A model generated the notes under the pieces. It was not told the DNA's origin and searched no databases. It was given only the letters and a program-made list of their open reading frames with translations. Position numbers and translations under genes: made by a program. DNA of 39,011 nt from Methylorubrum zatmanii (GTDB taxonomy: Bacteria > Pseudomonadota > Alphaproteobacteria > Rhizobiales > Beijerinckiaceae). Positions 1 through 7,796 of this stretch are shown in pieces. Numbering within the stretch: the stretch's first letter is position 1; every line of letters begins with the position of its first letter. The stretch spans positions 1-39,011 of the forward strand of contig NZ_NKUI01000092.1 in the NCBI RefSeq assembly GCF_014845115.1, written 5' to 3'.

Positions 1-111
1 TCCCCCCGTAGCGGCATCGCCGGACGCGCCCGGCGCACCGTCCGCGGCCATGGCCGCCGTGGCGAAAAGGACGATCGCCGATGCCACCGCCGGCCGGATC
101 AGTCTGAACAC
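1..111 (-). CDS. Exported protein, N-terminal fragment (cut by window edge)
   Basis: Reading leftward from a GTG at 109-111 there are 37 open codons that run off the window. The predicted N-terminus (MFRLIRPAVASAIVLFATAA, then MAADG) is a classic Sec signal peptide: two arginines, a hydrophobic core and an AMA-type cleavage site before Ala-Asp. A GAGAGG ribosome binding site lies a few bases before the GTG. Only about a dozen mature residues are visible, rich in Ala and Gly, so no family can be named. The start and the signal peptide are seen directly; export to the periplasm is inferred. Confidence 0.6.
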   Translation of the reverse strand, partial: MFRLIRPAVASAIVLFATAAMAADGAPGASGDAATGG

Positions 112-427
112 CCCTGTACCTCTCGACAGTCTGACAATCCGCGCGCCGGCCCCATCGGGCCAGCCGCAGGAGGACTTATGGCGCGGGCGGAGGCCTCGTC
201 CATGCCCGGCAACCACGGCGAAGTTGTGGATGCGGCGCTTTCCGGTCGATCTGGCCGGAAAAGCCTCTCCCCGGCCCCGCCTGGCTCGTGGGCCATCGAG
301 GATTCGAAGCCTGGGGTGGACACCCTGCCGTCCTGTCTGGTTTTCGCCCCAACCCTGCCTTAGACCCGTGCAGGAAACTTCAGGACACCGGGCCGCCGGG
401 CGCGGCTGGCAAGAGGACGGACCTTTC
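112..427. other. Intergenic region, divergent promoters expected
   Basis: This 316-base stretch separates the leftward exported-protein gene from the rightward lipoprotein gene, so promoters for both should lie here. I could not pick out convincing -35/-10 pairs. The only structure noted is an imperfect inverted repeat at 238-263 (CTTTCCGG and CCGGAAAAG around a nine-base centre). An open frame continues upstream of the lipoprotein start through this region, but its composition is that of random high-GC sequence. Confidence 0.4.
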
Positions 428-802
428 ATGCGTAAACCGTCGAGATACTGCATCGCGGCTTTGTTCGCGGCGAGCCTCGGCGGCTGCCAAGCACTCGGCG
501 GCGGTGGCGGGGTGATGCCGGAATCCGACCTCGGGCCCCCGCCTTCCGCGCGCGGCACGCTGCCGGGCCGCCCCCTGCGCAGCGTCCAGACCGACGAGGA
601 CGGGGCTGCCCTCTCCGTCGCCCCGACGCGCCGCCTGGAACTGCCGAAGAATATCCGCGGCGAAACCCAGACCGCCGATACCGGCCCGCGGCGCATCCGC
701 CGCGAGGAGATCGACGGCGAGACGACGGCGCAGAGCAGCTCCGGCGGTCTGTCGCCCCAGATGTCGTCGGGCGGCAGCGTCGGCCTCGGCGGCAAGTTCT
801 AA
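428..802 (+). CDS. Small Gly/Pro-rich lipoprotein, unknown function
   Basis: The protein is 124 residues. The ATG at 428 is chosen because it follows an AGAGGACGG ribosome binding site and opens a lipoprotein signal: a basic start (MRKPSR), a hydrophobic stretch and a lipobox ending L-G-G-Cys20. The frame extends further upstream but that part has no signal or RBS. After Cys20 come a Gly run, a Pro-rich linker and a low-complexity Ser/Gly tail ending in LGGKF. The residue after Cys20 is Gln, which favours the outer membrane under the +2 rule. I recognise no domain. It converges on the PRC-barrel gene, 43 bases away. Confidence 0.65.
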   Translation: MRKPSRYCIAALFAASLGGCQALGGGGGVMPESDLGPPPSARGTLPGRPLRSVQTDEDGAALSVAPTRRLELPKNIRGETQTADTGPRRIRREEIDGETTAQSSSGGLSPQMSSGGSVGLGGKF

Positions 803-845
803 CCGACAAGATTCCGCTAGACGCGCGGCGGCGGGCGCCTCGCCC

Positions 846-1286
846 TCAGACGGTGGGGGCCTTGCGGCCGCCATAGTGGTCGTCGAGGCGTCCGCCGAAG
901 CCGGGATCGGAGAACGGATCCTCCCCCGGCCCCTGGGTCGGTGCGCCTTCGAGGTCGGCCGGGTCGATATCGACCACGTAGCCACCGAGTTCGACCGAGT
1001 AGTTCAGCGATTTCCACGGCAGCGGGTGACAGGTCTCGCCGAACCCGAGGAAGCCGCCGAAGGACAGCACCGCGTAGGCGACCTGCCCGGTCACCTTGTC
1101 GACCATGAAATTGCGGACGGTGCCGAGGTGCCGCCCGGTGCCGTCGTAGACCGGCGTGCCCTCGACCTTGTCCGAGGCGATCAGCCGGGGCGTCTCGGCG
1201 GTCGCGACGCCTTCCCCCGAGGCCGGGTCGAGTTCCAGCGTTCCGGGTTTCCGATAAGTCCGTTCCTCGGGCAGATCCGTCGGCAT
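846..1286 (-). CDS. PRC-barrel domain protein
   Basis: A 146-residue cytoplasmic protein. Residues about 33-105 match the PRC-barrel fold: LIASDKVEGTPVYDGTGRHL followed by GTVRNFMVDKVTGQVAYAVL and a GGFLGFGE segment, then a proline (HPLPW) and the last strands. The family is named after photosynthetic reaction centre H subunits and RimM; stand-alone copies in rhizobial relatives are usually of unknown, often stress-linked, function. The tail after about residue 110 is acidic and Gly/Pro-rich. The ATG follows a weak purine-rich stretch. It is transcribed away from the SWIB gene. The domain call is firm; the cellular role is unknown. Confidence 0.8.
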   Translation of the reverse strand: MPTDLPEERTYRKPGTLELDPASGEGVATAETPRLIASDKVEGTPVYDGTGRHLGTVRNFMVDKVTGQVAYAVLSFGGFLGFGETCHPLPWKSLNYSVELGGYVVDIDPADLEGAPTQGPGEDPFSDPGFGGRLDDHYGGRKAPTV

Positions 1287-1479
1287 TCACCGCTCCAGCA
1301 TGTCCTGTCGGCAGGGTCCTGCGTGAATGCCCTGTGTCGCGCACGGTTCCCGTGCCGACCTGCCTTCCCGCGTGTCGCCGGCCCGTTCACGGCGCGGCGA
1401 TGCCCCTTCGATGGGGATCGGGCTGCGGAAAGGTCCGCTGATCTGTGGATGGACGCTCCCGCAGACACCTTCTCCACTT

Positions 1480-1505
1480 GGAACGGCCGTGGCACCGCTT
1501 AGTTG
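1480..1505 (+). promoter_or_regulatory. Possible EcfG-type stress promoter for the SWIB gene
   Basis: GGAAC at 1480-1484 is followed 17 bases later by GTTG. The general-stress sigma factor EcfG of Methylobacterium uses GGAAC-N17/18-CGTT, so the -35 half matches and the -10 half only partly. It lies about 72 bases upstream of the SWIB start, a reasonable distance. This is a by-eye match only. Confidence 0.25.
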
Positions 1506-1576
1506 TTGGACTTCAGTGTCCCGAAGCCCCCGGGCTCGTGTCACCCATCTGCCGGACCGCAGGACGGAGGGAAACC

Positions 1577-1897
1577 ATGGCTACCAAGACGACGGAGAAG
1601 AAGGCGGCTGCGCCGAAGAAGGAGACCGCCACCAAGGCCGCTTCGGGCACCAAGCCGAACGCCCTTCAGCAGCCTCTGAAGCCGTCTCCCGAACTCGCCG
1701 CCATCGTCGGCGACAAGCCCCTGCCGCGTGGCGAGGTGGTGAGCAAGGTGTGGGAGCACATCAAGAAGCACAATCTCCAGAACCCGGAGAACAAGCGCGA
1801 GATCGTCGCCGACGACAAGCTCAAGAAGATCTTCGGCAAGGATAAGTGCTCGATGTTCGAGATGAACAAGCATCTCGCCGCGCACCTCAAGTCCTAA
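1577..1897 (+). CDS. SWIB/MDM2 domain protein with basic Lys/Ala tail
   Basis: A 106-residue protein. Residues 1-28 are a Lys/Ala/Thr-rich tail resembling histone H1-type tails; residues about 29-105 form a SWIB domain (LQQPLKPSPELAAIVG, then PRGEVVSKVWEHIKKHNLQ, the IVADDKLKKIF core, and FEMNKHLAAHL). SWIB domains are typical of eukaryotic chromatin remodelling complexes; bacterial copies occur in chlamydiae and many Alphaproteobacteria, often with such basic tails, and are thought to bind nucleoids or DNA topology enzymes. The ATG follows a strong GGAGG site. It converges on the SDR gene. The domain is clear; DNA association is inferred from the tail. Confidence 0.88.
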   Translation: MATKTTEKKAAAPKKETATKAASGTKPNALQQPLKPSPELAAIVGDKPLPRGEVVSKVWEHIKKHNLQNPENKREIVADDKLKKIFGKDKCSMFEMNKHLAAHLKS

Positions 1898-1931
1898 TTT
1901 CCCGAACAGAACCGTTCGCGGGCCGTTTCTC

Positions 1932-1966
1932 GGAGCGCGGCGCCGGTCAAGCCGGCCCGCGCCTCC
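1932..1966. terminator. GC-rich stem-loop between convergent genes
   Basis: An imperfect but long stem (GGAGCGCGG-C-GCCGG against CCGGC-C-CGCG-CCTCC) around a TCAA loop lies between the SWIB stop and the SDR stop. No T-run follows on either strand, so intrinsic termination is plausible rather than shown. Confidence 0.4.
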
Positions 1967-1990
1967 GTCAGGCTCGGGAGCGGCACCGCA

Positions 1991-2782
1991 TCAGGCGATG
2001 CCGCGCAGCACGCCGCCATCGACCCGCAGCGCCGCCCCCGTGGTGGCACTCGCGGCGGGCGTGCAGAGATAGGCCACCATGTTGGCCACCTCCTCCGGCT
2101 GCGCCAGGCGCTGCAGCAGGGAGGTCGGACGGTTCTCGGCGATGAAGGCGCGGCCCTTGGCCTCCAGATCGCCGTCGCCGCCGCCCATCGATTCCAGGAA
2201 ATCCGCCACGCCCTCGGTCAGGGTCGGGCCGGGCAGGACACTGTTGACGGTGACGCCGCTGCCGCCGACCGTCTCGGCGAGGCCGCGCGAGACGGCGAGC
2301 TGCGCCGTCTTCGTCATGCCGTAATGCACCATCTCCACGGGGATGTTGAGCGCCGACTCGCTGGCGATGAAGACGATCCGCCCCCAGCCGCGCTCGACCA
2401 TGCCGGTGCCGTAGGCGCGCGAGAGGCGGATGCCGCTCATCACGTTCACCTCGAAGAACCGGCGCCACTCGGCATCCGCGATCTCGAAGAACGGCTTCGG
2501 CTCGAAGATGCCGGCATTGTTGATGAGGATGTCGACCCGGGGCAGGGCGGCGATCAGCTCGGCCGCGCCCTCCTCGGTGCCGACATCGCCGACACCGGCG
2601 CCGAACTGACCCTCGGGCACCTCGCCGCGCAGGCGCTGGATCGCCGCATCGACCCGCTCGGCGGTGCGCCCGTTGACGGCGACAACGGCACCGAGCCGGC
2701 CGAGCTCGCGGGCGACAGCGTAGCCGATGCCGCCGGTCGAGCCCGTGACGAGGGCGCTGCGCCCCTTCAGATCGATATCCAT
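1991..2782 (-). CDS. Short-chain dehydrogenase/reductase (SDR)
   Basis: A 263-residue classical SDR that should oxidise or reduce an unidentified carbonyl/alcohol substrate with NAD(P). Visible motifs are the cofactor loop TGSTGGIG (13-20), NNAG (88-91), the catalytic serine region SES (141-143) and Y154-x3-K158. NGRT after beta-2 carries a basic residue, which hints at NADP preference. The length is normal for the family. An MFS exporter gene lies upstream on the same strand, 82 bases away, so the two may be co-transcribed. The enzyme class is sure; the substrate cannot be inferred. Confidence 0.92.
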   Translation of the reverse strand: MDIDLKGRSALVTGSTGGIGYAVARELGRLGAVVAVNGRTAERVDAAIQRLRGEVPEGQFGAGVGDVGTEEGAAELIAALPRVDILINNAGIFEPKPFFEIADAEWRRFFEVNVMSGIRLSRAYGTGMVERGWGRIVFIASESALNIPVEMVHYGMTKTAQLAVSRGLAETVGGSGVTVNSVLPGPTLTEGVADFLESMGGGDGDLEAKGRAFIAENRPTSLLQRLAQPEEVANMVAYLCTPAASATTGAALRVDGGVLRGIA

Positions 2783-2864
2783 GGTTTTCCAACCCCGCTC
2801 GCGCGCGCCATCCCTCGCGGCGACAACGCGCGGGCGGAAGGTTGGTGCGGGGCGGCGCCGCGCG

Positions 2865-4247
2865 TCAGGGGCCCGTCCGGCGCAGGCCGCTCGCCAGCGC
2901 CCCGGTCAGGGCGAGGGCGAAGGCGCACCACAGGGTCGGAGCGAAGGCCGCCGCCGGGCCGCCGGGCACGAGGCCGAACAGGACGGCGACGAGGGCCGCG
3001 CCGAGGGATTGGCCGACGAGCCGGGCGCTCGATTGCATGCCGCTCGCTCCGCCGCTGCGCTCCCGCGGGGCGCTGGTGATGATGACCTTGTTGTTCGGCG
3101 ACTGGAACAGGCCGAAGCCGATCCCGGCCAGGGTCAGCCGCCAGACCACGTCCCAGGTCGTCGGCGATCCCGGCAGCAGGGCCAGGGCGGCGAGGCCCGC
3201 CGCCAGCAGGAGGAGACCGAGGCTGCCGAGCAGACCCGGCGGGTAGCGGTCGGCGAGCCGGCCCGACAGCGGCGCCACGGCGGCGATGGCGAGCGGCCAG
3301 GGCGTCATCAGGAATCCGGTGCGCGCCTCCGAGAAGCCGAGTGCCACCTGGAAGTAGAAGGGCAGGGCGACATAGGCCGCCATCTGCGCCGCGAACGAGC
3401 AGATCGAGGACACCATCGACAGGGCGAAGGCCGGGATCCGCAGGAGGTCGAGGGGCAGGAGCGGCACCGCCCGGCGGATCTGCAGGCGCACGAACACGAA
3501 CCCGACGACGGCGGCGGCGGCCAGTTCCACGAAAGCGAGGGTCCGGCCGTCCGGATCGGCGAGCCCGTCGACGCCGACGATCAGGAGAGCGATGGTCAGC
3601 GCGTTGAGGATCGCGCTCCCGACATCGAAGCGGCGGGCGGAGCGCGGTGTGGAGGGCAGGGTGCGCGCGCCGACCGCGAGCGCCACCAGCCCCACCGGCA
3701 GGTTGACCAGGAACAGCCAGGGCCAGGCCGCGACCGAGAGGATCGCGGCGGCGAGTGTCGGGCCAGCGGCGGAGGCGATGGCGACGATCAGGGCCACATT
3801 GCCGACGCCGCGCCCGATCAGCCGGTGCGGATAGATGAAACGCACCAGCGCGATGTTGACGCTCATGATCCCGGCGGCCCCGAGCCCTTGCGCCACCCGT
3901 GCGGCAGTCAGGCTCGCGAGGTTCGGCGCGAGCGCGCAGGCGAGCGAGGACGCGGTGAAGACCGCGAGCCCGCCGAGATAGACCCGGCGATATCCCACGA
4001 TCTCACCGAGGCTCGCCAGGGGCAGGAGCGCGGCGGTGACGGCGATCTGGTAGGCGCTGACGACGAAGATCGCCTCCGAGGCCGGCACCGCGAGGTCGCG
4101 GGCGATCACCGGCAGGGCGACATTGACGATCGCCCCGTCGAGCACCGCCATGGAGATGGCTAGGGCCATCGCCGTGAGCGCGAGCCAGCGCTCCCGCGGC
4201 GGCAGCCCGTCGGCGCTCGCTCCCCCCGTCCTTGCCTGCGCCGTCAC
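2865..4247 (-). CDS. MFS drug exporter, DHA2 family (14 TM)
   Basis: A 460-residue inner-membrane transporter. The N-terminal half has TM1 (WLALTAMALAISMAVLDGAI) with the conserved Asp-Gly-x-Ile-Val-Asn-Val-Ala-Leu-Pro stretch of DHA2 proteins, the motif A region around GYRRVYLGG and the motif C-like GLGAAGIMSVN. The spacing of hydrophobic segments suits 14 helices. The family exports drugs or cationic compounds using the proton gradient. The start is GTG at 4247 with a GGGGAG site nine bases upstream. It is divergent from the exported hydrolase gene. No repressor gene of the usual TetR or MarR kind is adjacent. The substrate is unknown. Confidence 0.9.
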   Translation of the reverse strand: MTAQARTGGASADGLPPRERWLALTAMALAISMAVLDGAIVNVALPVIARDLAVPASEAIFVVSAYQIAVTAALLPLASLGEIVGYRRVYLGGLAVFTASSLACALAPNLASLTAARVAQGLGAAGIMSVNIALVRFIYPHRLIGRGVGNVALIVAIASAAGPTLAAAILSVAAWPWLFLVNLPVGLVALAVGARTLPSTPRSARRFDVGSAILNALTIALLIVGVDGLADPDGRTLAFVELAAAAVVGFVFVRLQIRRAVPLLPLDLLRIPAFALSMVSSICSFAAQMAAYVALPFYFQVALGFSEARTGFLMTPWPLAIAAVAPLSGRLADRYPPGLLGSLGLLLLAAGLAALALLPGSPTTWDVVWRLTLAGIGFGLFQSPNNKVIITSAPRERSGGASGMQSSARLVGQSLGAALVAVLFGLVPGGPAAAFAPTLWCAFALALTGALASGLRRTGP

Positions 4248-4349
4248 CTTCGGCCACTCCCCGGAGCTTGCAGGCGGCCCGTCCGCCCTATCTGTCCCTC
4301 ACCGGCCGACGCACCGGGCTTGTGCCGACCAGCCCGAGACGGAGTTTTC

Positions 4350-5372
4350 ATGCGTTCCCACCCGATCCTCGCGCTGTGCCTCGCCCCGTTGCTGGCGCTG
4401 ACCCCAGCCTCGACCGTTTCCGCCCTTGCGGAGGAGGCGCCGGCCCCGCTCGGCATCGGCCTGGAAGGCTTCGCCTATCCCTTTCCCGTGCGCTTCCTGC
4501 CGCTCACCCGCGACGGCGAAGCGCAGCGCCTCGCCTACATGGATGTGGCGCCCGCCGACAATGCCAACGGGCGCACGGTGCTGCTGCTGCACGGGCGCAA
4601 CTTCCCATCGAGCTACTGGGAGCCGGTGATCCGCGCCCTCTCGAATGCCGGCTACCGGGTGGTGGCGATCGACCAGCTCGGCTTCGGCAAGTCGTCGAAG
4701 CCCGTCGGCGCCTTCACCTTCGATCGGATGGCCGCCGACACCATCGCCCTGGCCGACAGCCTCAAGCTCCCCCGGTTCGACGTGGTCGCGCATTCCATGG
4801 GCGGGATGCTCGCGGTGCGCCTCGCCCGCAGCTATCCGCAACGGGTCAACAGCCTCGTGCTGGAAGCGCCGATCGGCCTCGAGGATTATCGCTTCAGCGT
4901 GCCGCCGGTCCCCGACGAGACCCTGCTCGCCCGCGAGAGCGATCTCAGCGCGGAGGCCTACCGCAAGCAGCTGATGACGAGCTATTCCCTCTCGATTCCG
5001 GCCTCGGCGATCGAGCCCTTCGTCTCGATCCGCGAGCGGGTGAAGGGCTCGGGCGAGTATCCGCGCTGGCTCAGATCCTTCGTCAATTCCTACCAGATGA
5101 TCTGGAGCCAACCGGTCGTGCACGAGATCCCGCTGATCAAGGCACCGACCCTGTTCATCATGGGCGCCAACGACCACAACGCCCCCGGTAAGGGTTTCGC
5201 GCCGACCGAGATGCGCTCGGCCATGGGCGACAACACCGGCCACGCCCGGGCACTCGCTGGACGGATGCCGAACGGCAAGGCGGAGGTCATCAACAATGTC
5301 GGCCACCTCGTCCACATGGAGGCGACCGAGATGTTCAACACGCTGACGCTGGAATTCCTCAACACGCACTGA
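4350..5372 (+). CDS. Exported alpha/beta hydrolase
   Basis: The protein is 340 residues. The ATG at 4350 is chosen over an upstream TTG because it follows GGAG and opens a Sec signal peptide (MRSHPILALCLAPLLALTPA, cleavage near VSALA-EE). The mature part is an alpha/beta hydrolase: oxyanion segment LLLHGRNF (from residue 78), LGFGKSSKP, nucleophile elbow AHSMGGM with Ser149, an acid in MGANDHNAP and the His in NVGHLVHME. Members include esterases, epoxide hydrolases and haloalkane dehalogenases. The signal implies a periplasmic enzyme, less common for this fold. The substrate is unknown. Confidence 0.88.
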   Translation: MRSHPILALCLAPLLALTPASTVSALAEEAPAPLGIGLEGFAYPFPVRFLPLTRDGEAQRLAYMDVAPADNANGRTVLLLHGRNFPSSYWEPVIRALSNAGYRVVAIDQLGFGKSSKPVGAFTFDRMAADTIALADSLKLPRFDVVAHSMGGMLAVRLARSYPQRVNSLVLEAPIGLEDYRFSVPPVPDETLLARESDLSAEAYRKQLMTSYSLSIPASAIEPFVSIRERVKGSGEYPRWLRSFVNSYQMIWSQPVVHEIPLIKAPTLFIMGANDHNAPGKGFAPTEMRSAMGDNTGHARALAGRMPNGKAEVINNVGHLVHMEATEMFNTLTLEFLNTH

Positions 5373-5439
5373 GTTTTCGATGGCGCGGCGCGGCGCCGGG
5401 CCGGCGGAGGGGACGAAGCAGCGTAACCGGAGTTGAGAG

Positions 5440-6306
5440 ATGGATGTCGGTTTCATCGGGCTCGGCCGCATGGGCCAGGCCATGGCGGCCCGGCTCGTCG
5501 CGGCGGGTCACCGGGTGCGAGTCTGGAACCGCTCGCCGGAGGCGGCGAAGGCGGTCGTCGGTGCCGAGCCGGTCGGCAGCGCGGCCGAGGCCTTCGCGGG
5601 GGATGCCGCCATCACCATGCTCGCCGACGATACGGCCCTGCGCGCCGTCATCGTCGAAGGCGGGTTGCTCGACAGCGGCCGGCGCCCGGCGGTCCATGTC
5701 GGCATGTCGACGATCTCGGTCGCCCTGGCCAAGGAGCTGGCGGCGGTCCATGGGCGGGCGGGCGTTTCCTACGTCTCCGCCCCGGTCTTCGGCCGGCCGG
5801 ACGCCGCCGCCAATGGCGCGCTCAACATCATCGCCGCAGGCACTGACGAGGCGATCGCCCGGGTGCAGCCGCTGTTCGACGCCATGGGCAGCAAGACCTG
5901 GCGCTTCGGCACGGAGCCGGAGCGGGCCAATGCGGTCAAGCTCGCGGGCAACTTCATGATCGTCTCCGCCATCGAGGCCATGGGCGAGGCGGCGGCCTTC
6001 GCGGAAGGGCACGGCATTCCCGGTGCCGAGGTGCTGGAAATGCTGACCGGCACGCTGTTCGCCTCGCCGGTCTACAAGAATTACGGCGCCATGATCATGG
6101 AAGGGCGCTACGAGCCGCCGGGCTTCACCATGCGGCTCGGCCTCAAGGATGTCCGCCTCGCCCTCGCCGCAGGCGACGCCGTCAACGTTCCGATGCCGTT
6201 CGCCAGCGTGCTGCGGGACAACCTTCTCGACGCCATCGCCCATGGCGACGGCGACAAGGATTTTGCCGGGCTGGCGACGGTGGCCGCCCGGCGCAGCGGG
6301 CGCTGA
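5440..6306 (+). CDS. Beta-hydroxyacid dehydrogenase (3-HIBADH family)
   Basis: A 288-residue NAD(P)-dependent oxidoreductase of the 6-phosphogluconate/3-hydroxyisobutyrate dehydrogenase superfamily. Seen: the cofactor motif GFIGLGRMG (4-12), WNRS (29-32) whose Arg suggests NADPH, the substrate loop SAPVFGRPDA (113-122), the catalytic segment with Lys167 and Asn171 (VKLAGNF), and the all-helical C-terminal domain. In the substrate loop Phe replaces the usual Ser of the APVSGG consensus, so a classic 3-hydroxyisobutyrate substrate is not assured; succinic semialdehyde or glyoxylate reductase activity is also possible. A GGAG site precedes the ATG. It converges with the GST gene, the stops being only a few bases apart. 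Confidence 0.87.
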   Translation: MDVGFIGLGRMGQAMAARLVAAGHRVRVWNRSPEAAKAVVGAEPVGSAAEAFAGDAAITMLADDTALRAVIVEGGLLDSGRRPAVHVGMSTISVALAKELAAVHGRAGVSYVSAPVFGRPDAAANGALNIIAAGTDEAIARVQPLFDAMGSKTWRFGTEPERANAVKLAGNFMIVSAIEAMGEAAAFAEGHGIPGAEVLEMLTGTLFASPVYKNYGAMIMEGRYEPPGFTMRLGLKDVRLALAAGDAVNVPMPFASVLRDNLLDAIAHGDGDKDFAGLATVAARRSGR

Positions 6307-6321
6307 GGCTTCCTCAGCGCC
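6299..6321. terminator. Perfect 10-bp stem spanning both convergent stop codons
   Basis: Arms 6299-6308 (GGCGCTGAGG) and 6312-6321 (CCTCAGCGCC) pair perfectly around a CTT loop. The TGA of the dehydrogenase and the TCA (reverse-strand TGA) of the GST gene lie symmetrically in the arms. It could act as a bidirectional transcript end, although no T-run follows on either strand. Confidence 0.5.
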
Positions 6322-7021
6322 GGGTGTTCGACGCGGTCTGGCCGAACATCACCTTCTTGGCGTCCTCGCTCATCGGCTGGCCGTGGTTCGGGTTGACCTC
6401 GGCCGCCCTCGCATAGGCCGCCTTGGTGGCCGGGCGCTCGGCGATCGCCTCGAACCAGCGCTTGAGGTTCAGATGCTCGTCGAGCCGCTGGCCCTGCTTC
6501 TCCCACGGCACGATCCAGGGATAGGCCGCCATGTCGGCGATGGTGTAGTCGTCCCCCGCGACGAAGGCCCGGTCCGCCAGCCGCCGGTCGAGCACGCCGT
6601 AGAGGCGGTTCGTCTCCTTCACGTAGCGGTCGATGGCGTAGGGGATCTTTTCCGGCGCGTATTGGGAGAAATGGTGGTTCTGGCCGAGCATCGGCCCCAG
6701 GCCGCCCATCTGCCAGAACAGCCATTGCAGGGTCTCGGCCCGGCCGCGCAGGTCGCCGGGCAGGAAGCGCCCCGTCTTCTCGGCGAGGTAGAGCAGGATC
6801 GCCCCGGACTCGAACAGCGAGACCGGCGCGCCGCCATCGGCGGGCTCATGGTCGACGATGGCCGGCATGCGGTTGTTCGGCGCGATCTTCAGGAAGGCGG
6901 GTTCGAACTGCGCGCCCTTGCCGATATCCACCGGATGGATCGTGTAGGGCAGGCCGGTCTCCTCCAGGAAGAGCGTCACCTTGTGGCCGTTCGGGGTCGG
7001 CCAATAATGCAGATCGATCAT
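6314..7021 (-). CDS. yfcG: YfcG-like glutathione transferase (Nu class)
   Basis: A 235-residue protein very close to Escherichia coli YfcG, as far as I recall that sequence. The start MIDLHYWPTPNGHKVTLFLE holds the TPNG motif; Thr9 and Asn11 bind glutathione in YfcG instead of a catalytic Tyr, Ser or Cys. Other shared stretches are PNNRMPAIVDH, SLFESGAILLYLAEKTG and the helical-domain segment QWLFWQMGGLGPMLGQNHHF. YfcG is a GSSG-bound disulfide-bond reductase with little classical transferase activity. It is a single gene with its own upstream region, convergent with the dehydrogenase. The subfamily is firm; the physiological partner is unknown. Confidence 0.9.
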   Translation of the reverse strand: MIDLHYWPTPNGHKVTLFLEETGLPYTIHPVDIGKGAQFEPAFLKIAPNNRMPAIVDHEPADGGAPVSLFESGAILLYLAEKTGRFLPGDLRGRAETLQWLFWQMGGLGPMLGQNHHFSQYAPEKIPYAIDRYVKETNRLYGVLDRRLADRAFVAGDDYTIADMAAYPWIVPWEKQGQRLDEHLNLKRWFEAIAERPATKAAYARAAEVNPNHGQPMSEDAKKVMFGQTASNTRR

Positions 7022-7185
7022 GGTTGCGCCTCATCTCCAGTGCCGCATCCCGTGGGCCCCGGCCAGCGGCGAAGTGGGATGGACGGACGATTCGATCAAG
7101 CCGGCCTAATCCTGCGGATTGCGCGGATTTCCGGGACGAAGCGGAGAGGCGTGTCCTCGATATCTGGTGTGACGGTCGGGACCGG

Positions 7186-7212
7186 CATCCGTGATCCCGC
7201 AGGGATCGGATG
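7186..7212. repeat. Small stem-loop (GATCCC-GCA-GGGATC core)
   Basis: A hairpin with core GATCCC/GGGATC (7193-7198 and 7202-7207) and outer CATCC/GGATG arms lies in the 298-base gap between the GST gene and tRNA-Pro. Its layout resembles the larger hairpin at 8279-8313, so both may belong to one family of intergenic elements. Confidence 0.4.
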
Positions 7213-7267
7213 GCCATCACGCGGCAACGATGTCGCGAGACAACCCCGCGCCATGCGCGGCGGTGCC

Positions 7268-7296
7268 TTGCCGGGCGTGGACCGAAACGGTATCTC
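7268..7296 (+). promoter_or_regulatory. Candidate sigma-70-type promoter of tRNA-Pro
   Basis: TTGCCG at 7268-7273 and TATCTC at 7291-7296 are separated by 17 bases. The -10 ends 23 bases before the mature tRNA, a usual distance. The match is by eye and moderate. Confidence 0.4.
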
Positions 7297-7319
7297 CATC
7301 GGGCCCTCAAACGGGGCGT

Positions 7320-7396
7320 CGGGGTGTAGCGCAGTCTGGTAGCGCATCTGCTTTGGGAGCAGAGGGTCGTAGGTTCGAATCCTATCGCCCCGACCA
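7320..7396 (+). tRNA. tRNA-Pro (anticodon TGG), CCA encoded
   Basis: A full cloverleaf can be drawn: acceptor CGGGGTG paired with CGCCCCG (one T-G pair), a D arm GCGC/GCGC, the anticodon arm TCTGC-TTTGGGA-GCAGA giving anticodon TGG, and the T arm GTAGG-TTCGAAT-CCTAT. The discriminator A and an encoded CCA end at 7396. It reads CCA and, by wobble, other proline codons. Only 28 bases separate it from the NDUFS4-like gene downstream, so the two may be cut from a shared transcript. Confidence 0.97.
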
Positions 7397-7424
7397 TGTC
7401 TTGCCCGGAGACGTCTGCCGTCCG

Positions 7425-7736
7425 ATGTCGAGCGCCCGCATCTATCGTCCCGCCAAGGATCCCTCGCAGTCCGGGCTTGCCCGCACCAAGCAATGGGTGC
7501 TGGAGTTTGACCAGACCGCCCCGCGCGAGACCGATCCGCTGATGGGTTGGACCGGCTCCTCCGACATGCTGCAGCAGGTGCGGCTCGAATTCGATACGGC
7601 GGACGAGGCGGTGGCCTACGCGAAATCCGCCGGCATCGCCTACCGTGTCGAGGAAACGCCGCCGCCGATCGCCCGCAAGGGCCTGTCCTATTCGGACAAC
7701 TTCAAGTTCAACCGCACCGCCCCCTGGACGCACTGA
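7425..7736 (+). CDS. NDUFS4-like Complex I accessory protein
   Basis: A 103-residue protein of the ETC complex I NDUFS4/18-kDa family. The motif run is clear: ARIYRPAKDPSQSG, the strand W-V-L-E-F, LMGWTGSSDMLQQVRL, F-D-T-A-D-E-A-V-A-Y-A, YRVEE and the C-terminal SYSDNFKFNR. In mitochondria and Alphaproteobacteria this subunit sits at the peripheral arm of NADH:quinone oxidoreductase and stabilises the NADH module. The ATG at 7425 gives a protein of family length; the open frame continues upstream into the tRNA, which cannot be coding. The nuo operon is not in the window. Confidence 0.88.
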   Translation: MSSARIYRPAKDPSQSGLARTKQWVLEFDQTAPRETDPLMGWTGSSDMLQQVRLEFDTADEAVAYAKSAGIAYRVEETPPPIARKGLSYSDNFKFNRTAPWTH

Positions 7737-7749
7737 CGCCGGATTTTTC

Positions 7750-7779
7750 GCTCGCGGCGACGCGGAAGCCGTCGCGAGC
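7750..7779. terminator. Stem-loop between convergent genes
   Basis: Arms GCTCGCG (7750-7756) and CGCGAGC (7773-7779) with further partial pairing inside lie between the NDUFS4-like stop and the deaminase stop. A T-run lies before it on the plus strand rather than after, so termination by it is uncertain. Confidence 0.35.
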
Positions 7780-7796
7780 GTGACCCCCTTCGATCC

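Noticed and set aside
50-427. Open frame upstream of and in phase with the lipoprotein
   Set aside because: It has no ribosome binding site or signal, and a good lipoprotein start with an RBS lies at 428.
1325-1350. GGAAC site on the minus strand as an EcfG promoter of the PRC-barrel gene
   Set aside because: The -10 position after 17 or 18 bases reads ATTC or TTCA, not CGTT.
2727-4163. Long plus-strand open frame over the MFS gene
   Set aside because: It is antisense to a clear 14-TM transporter and reads as low-complexity Arg/Gly/Asp repeats, typical of high-GC shadows.
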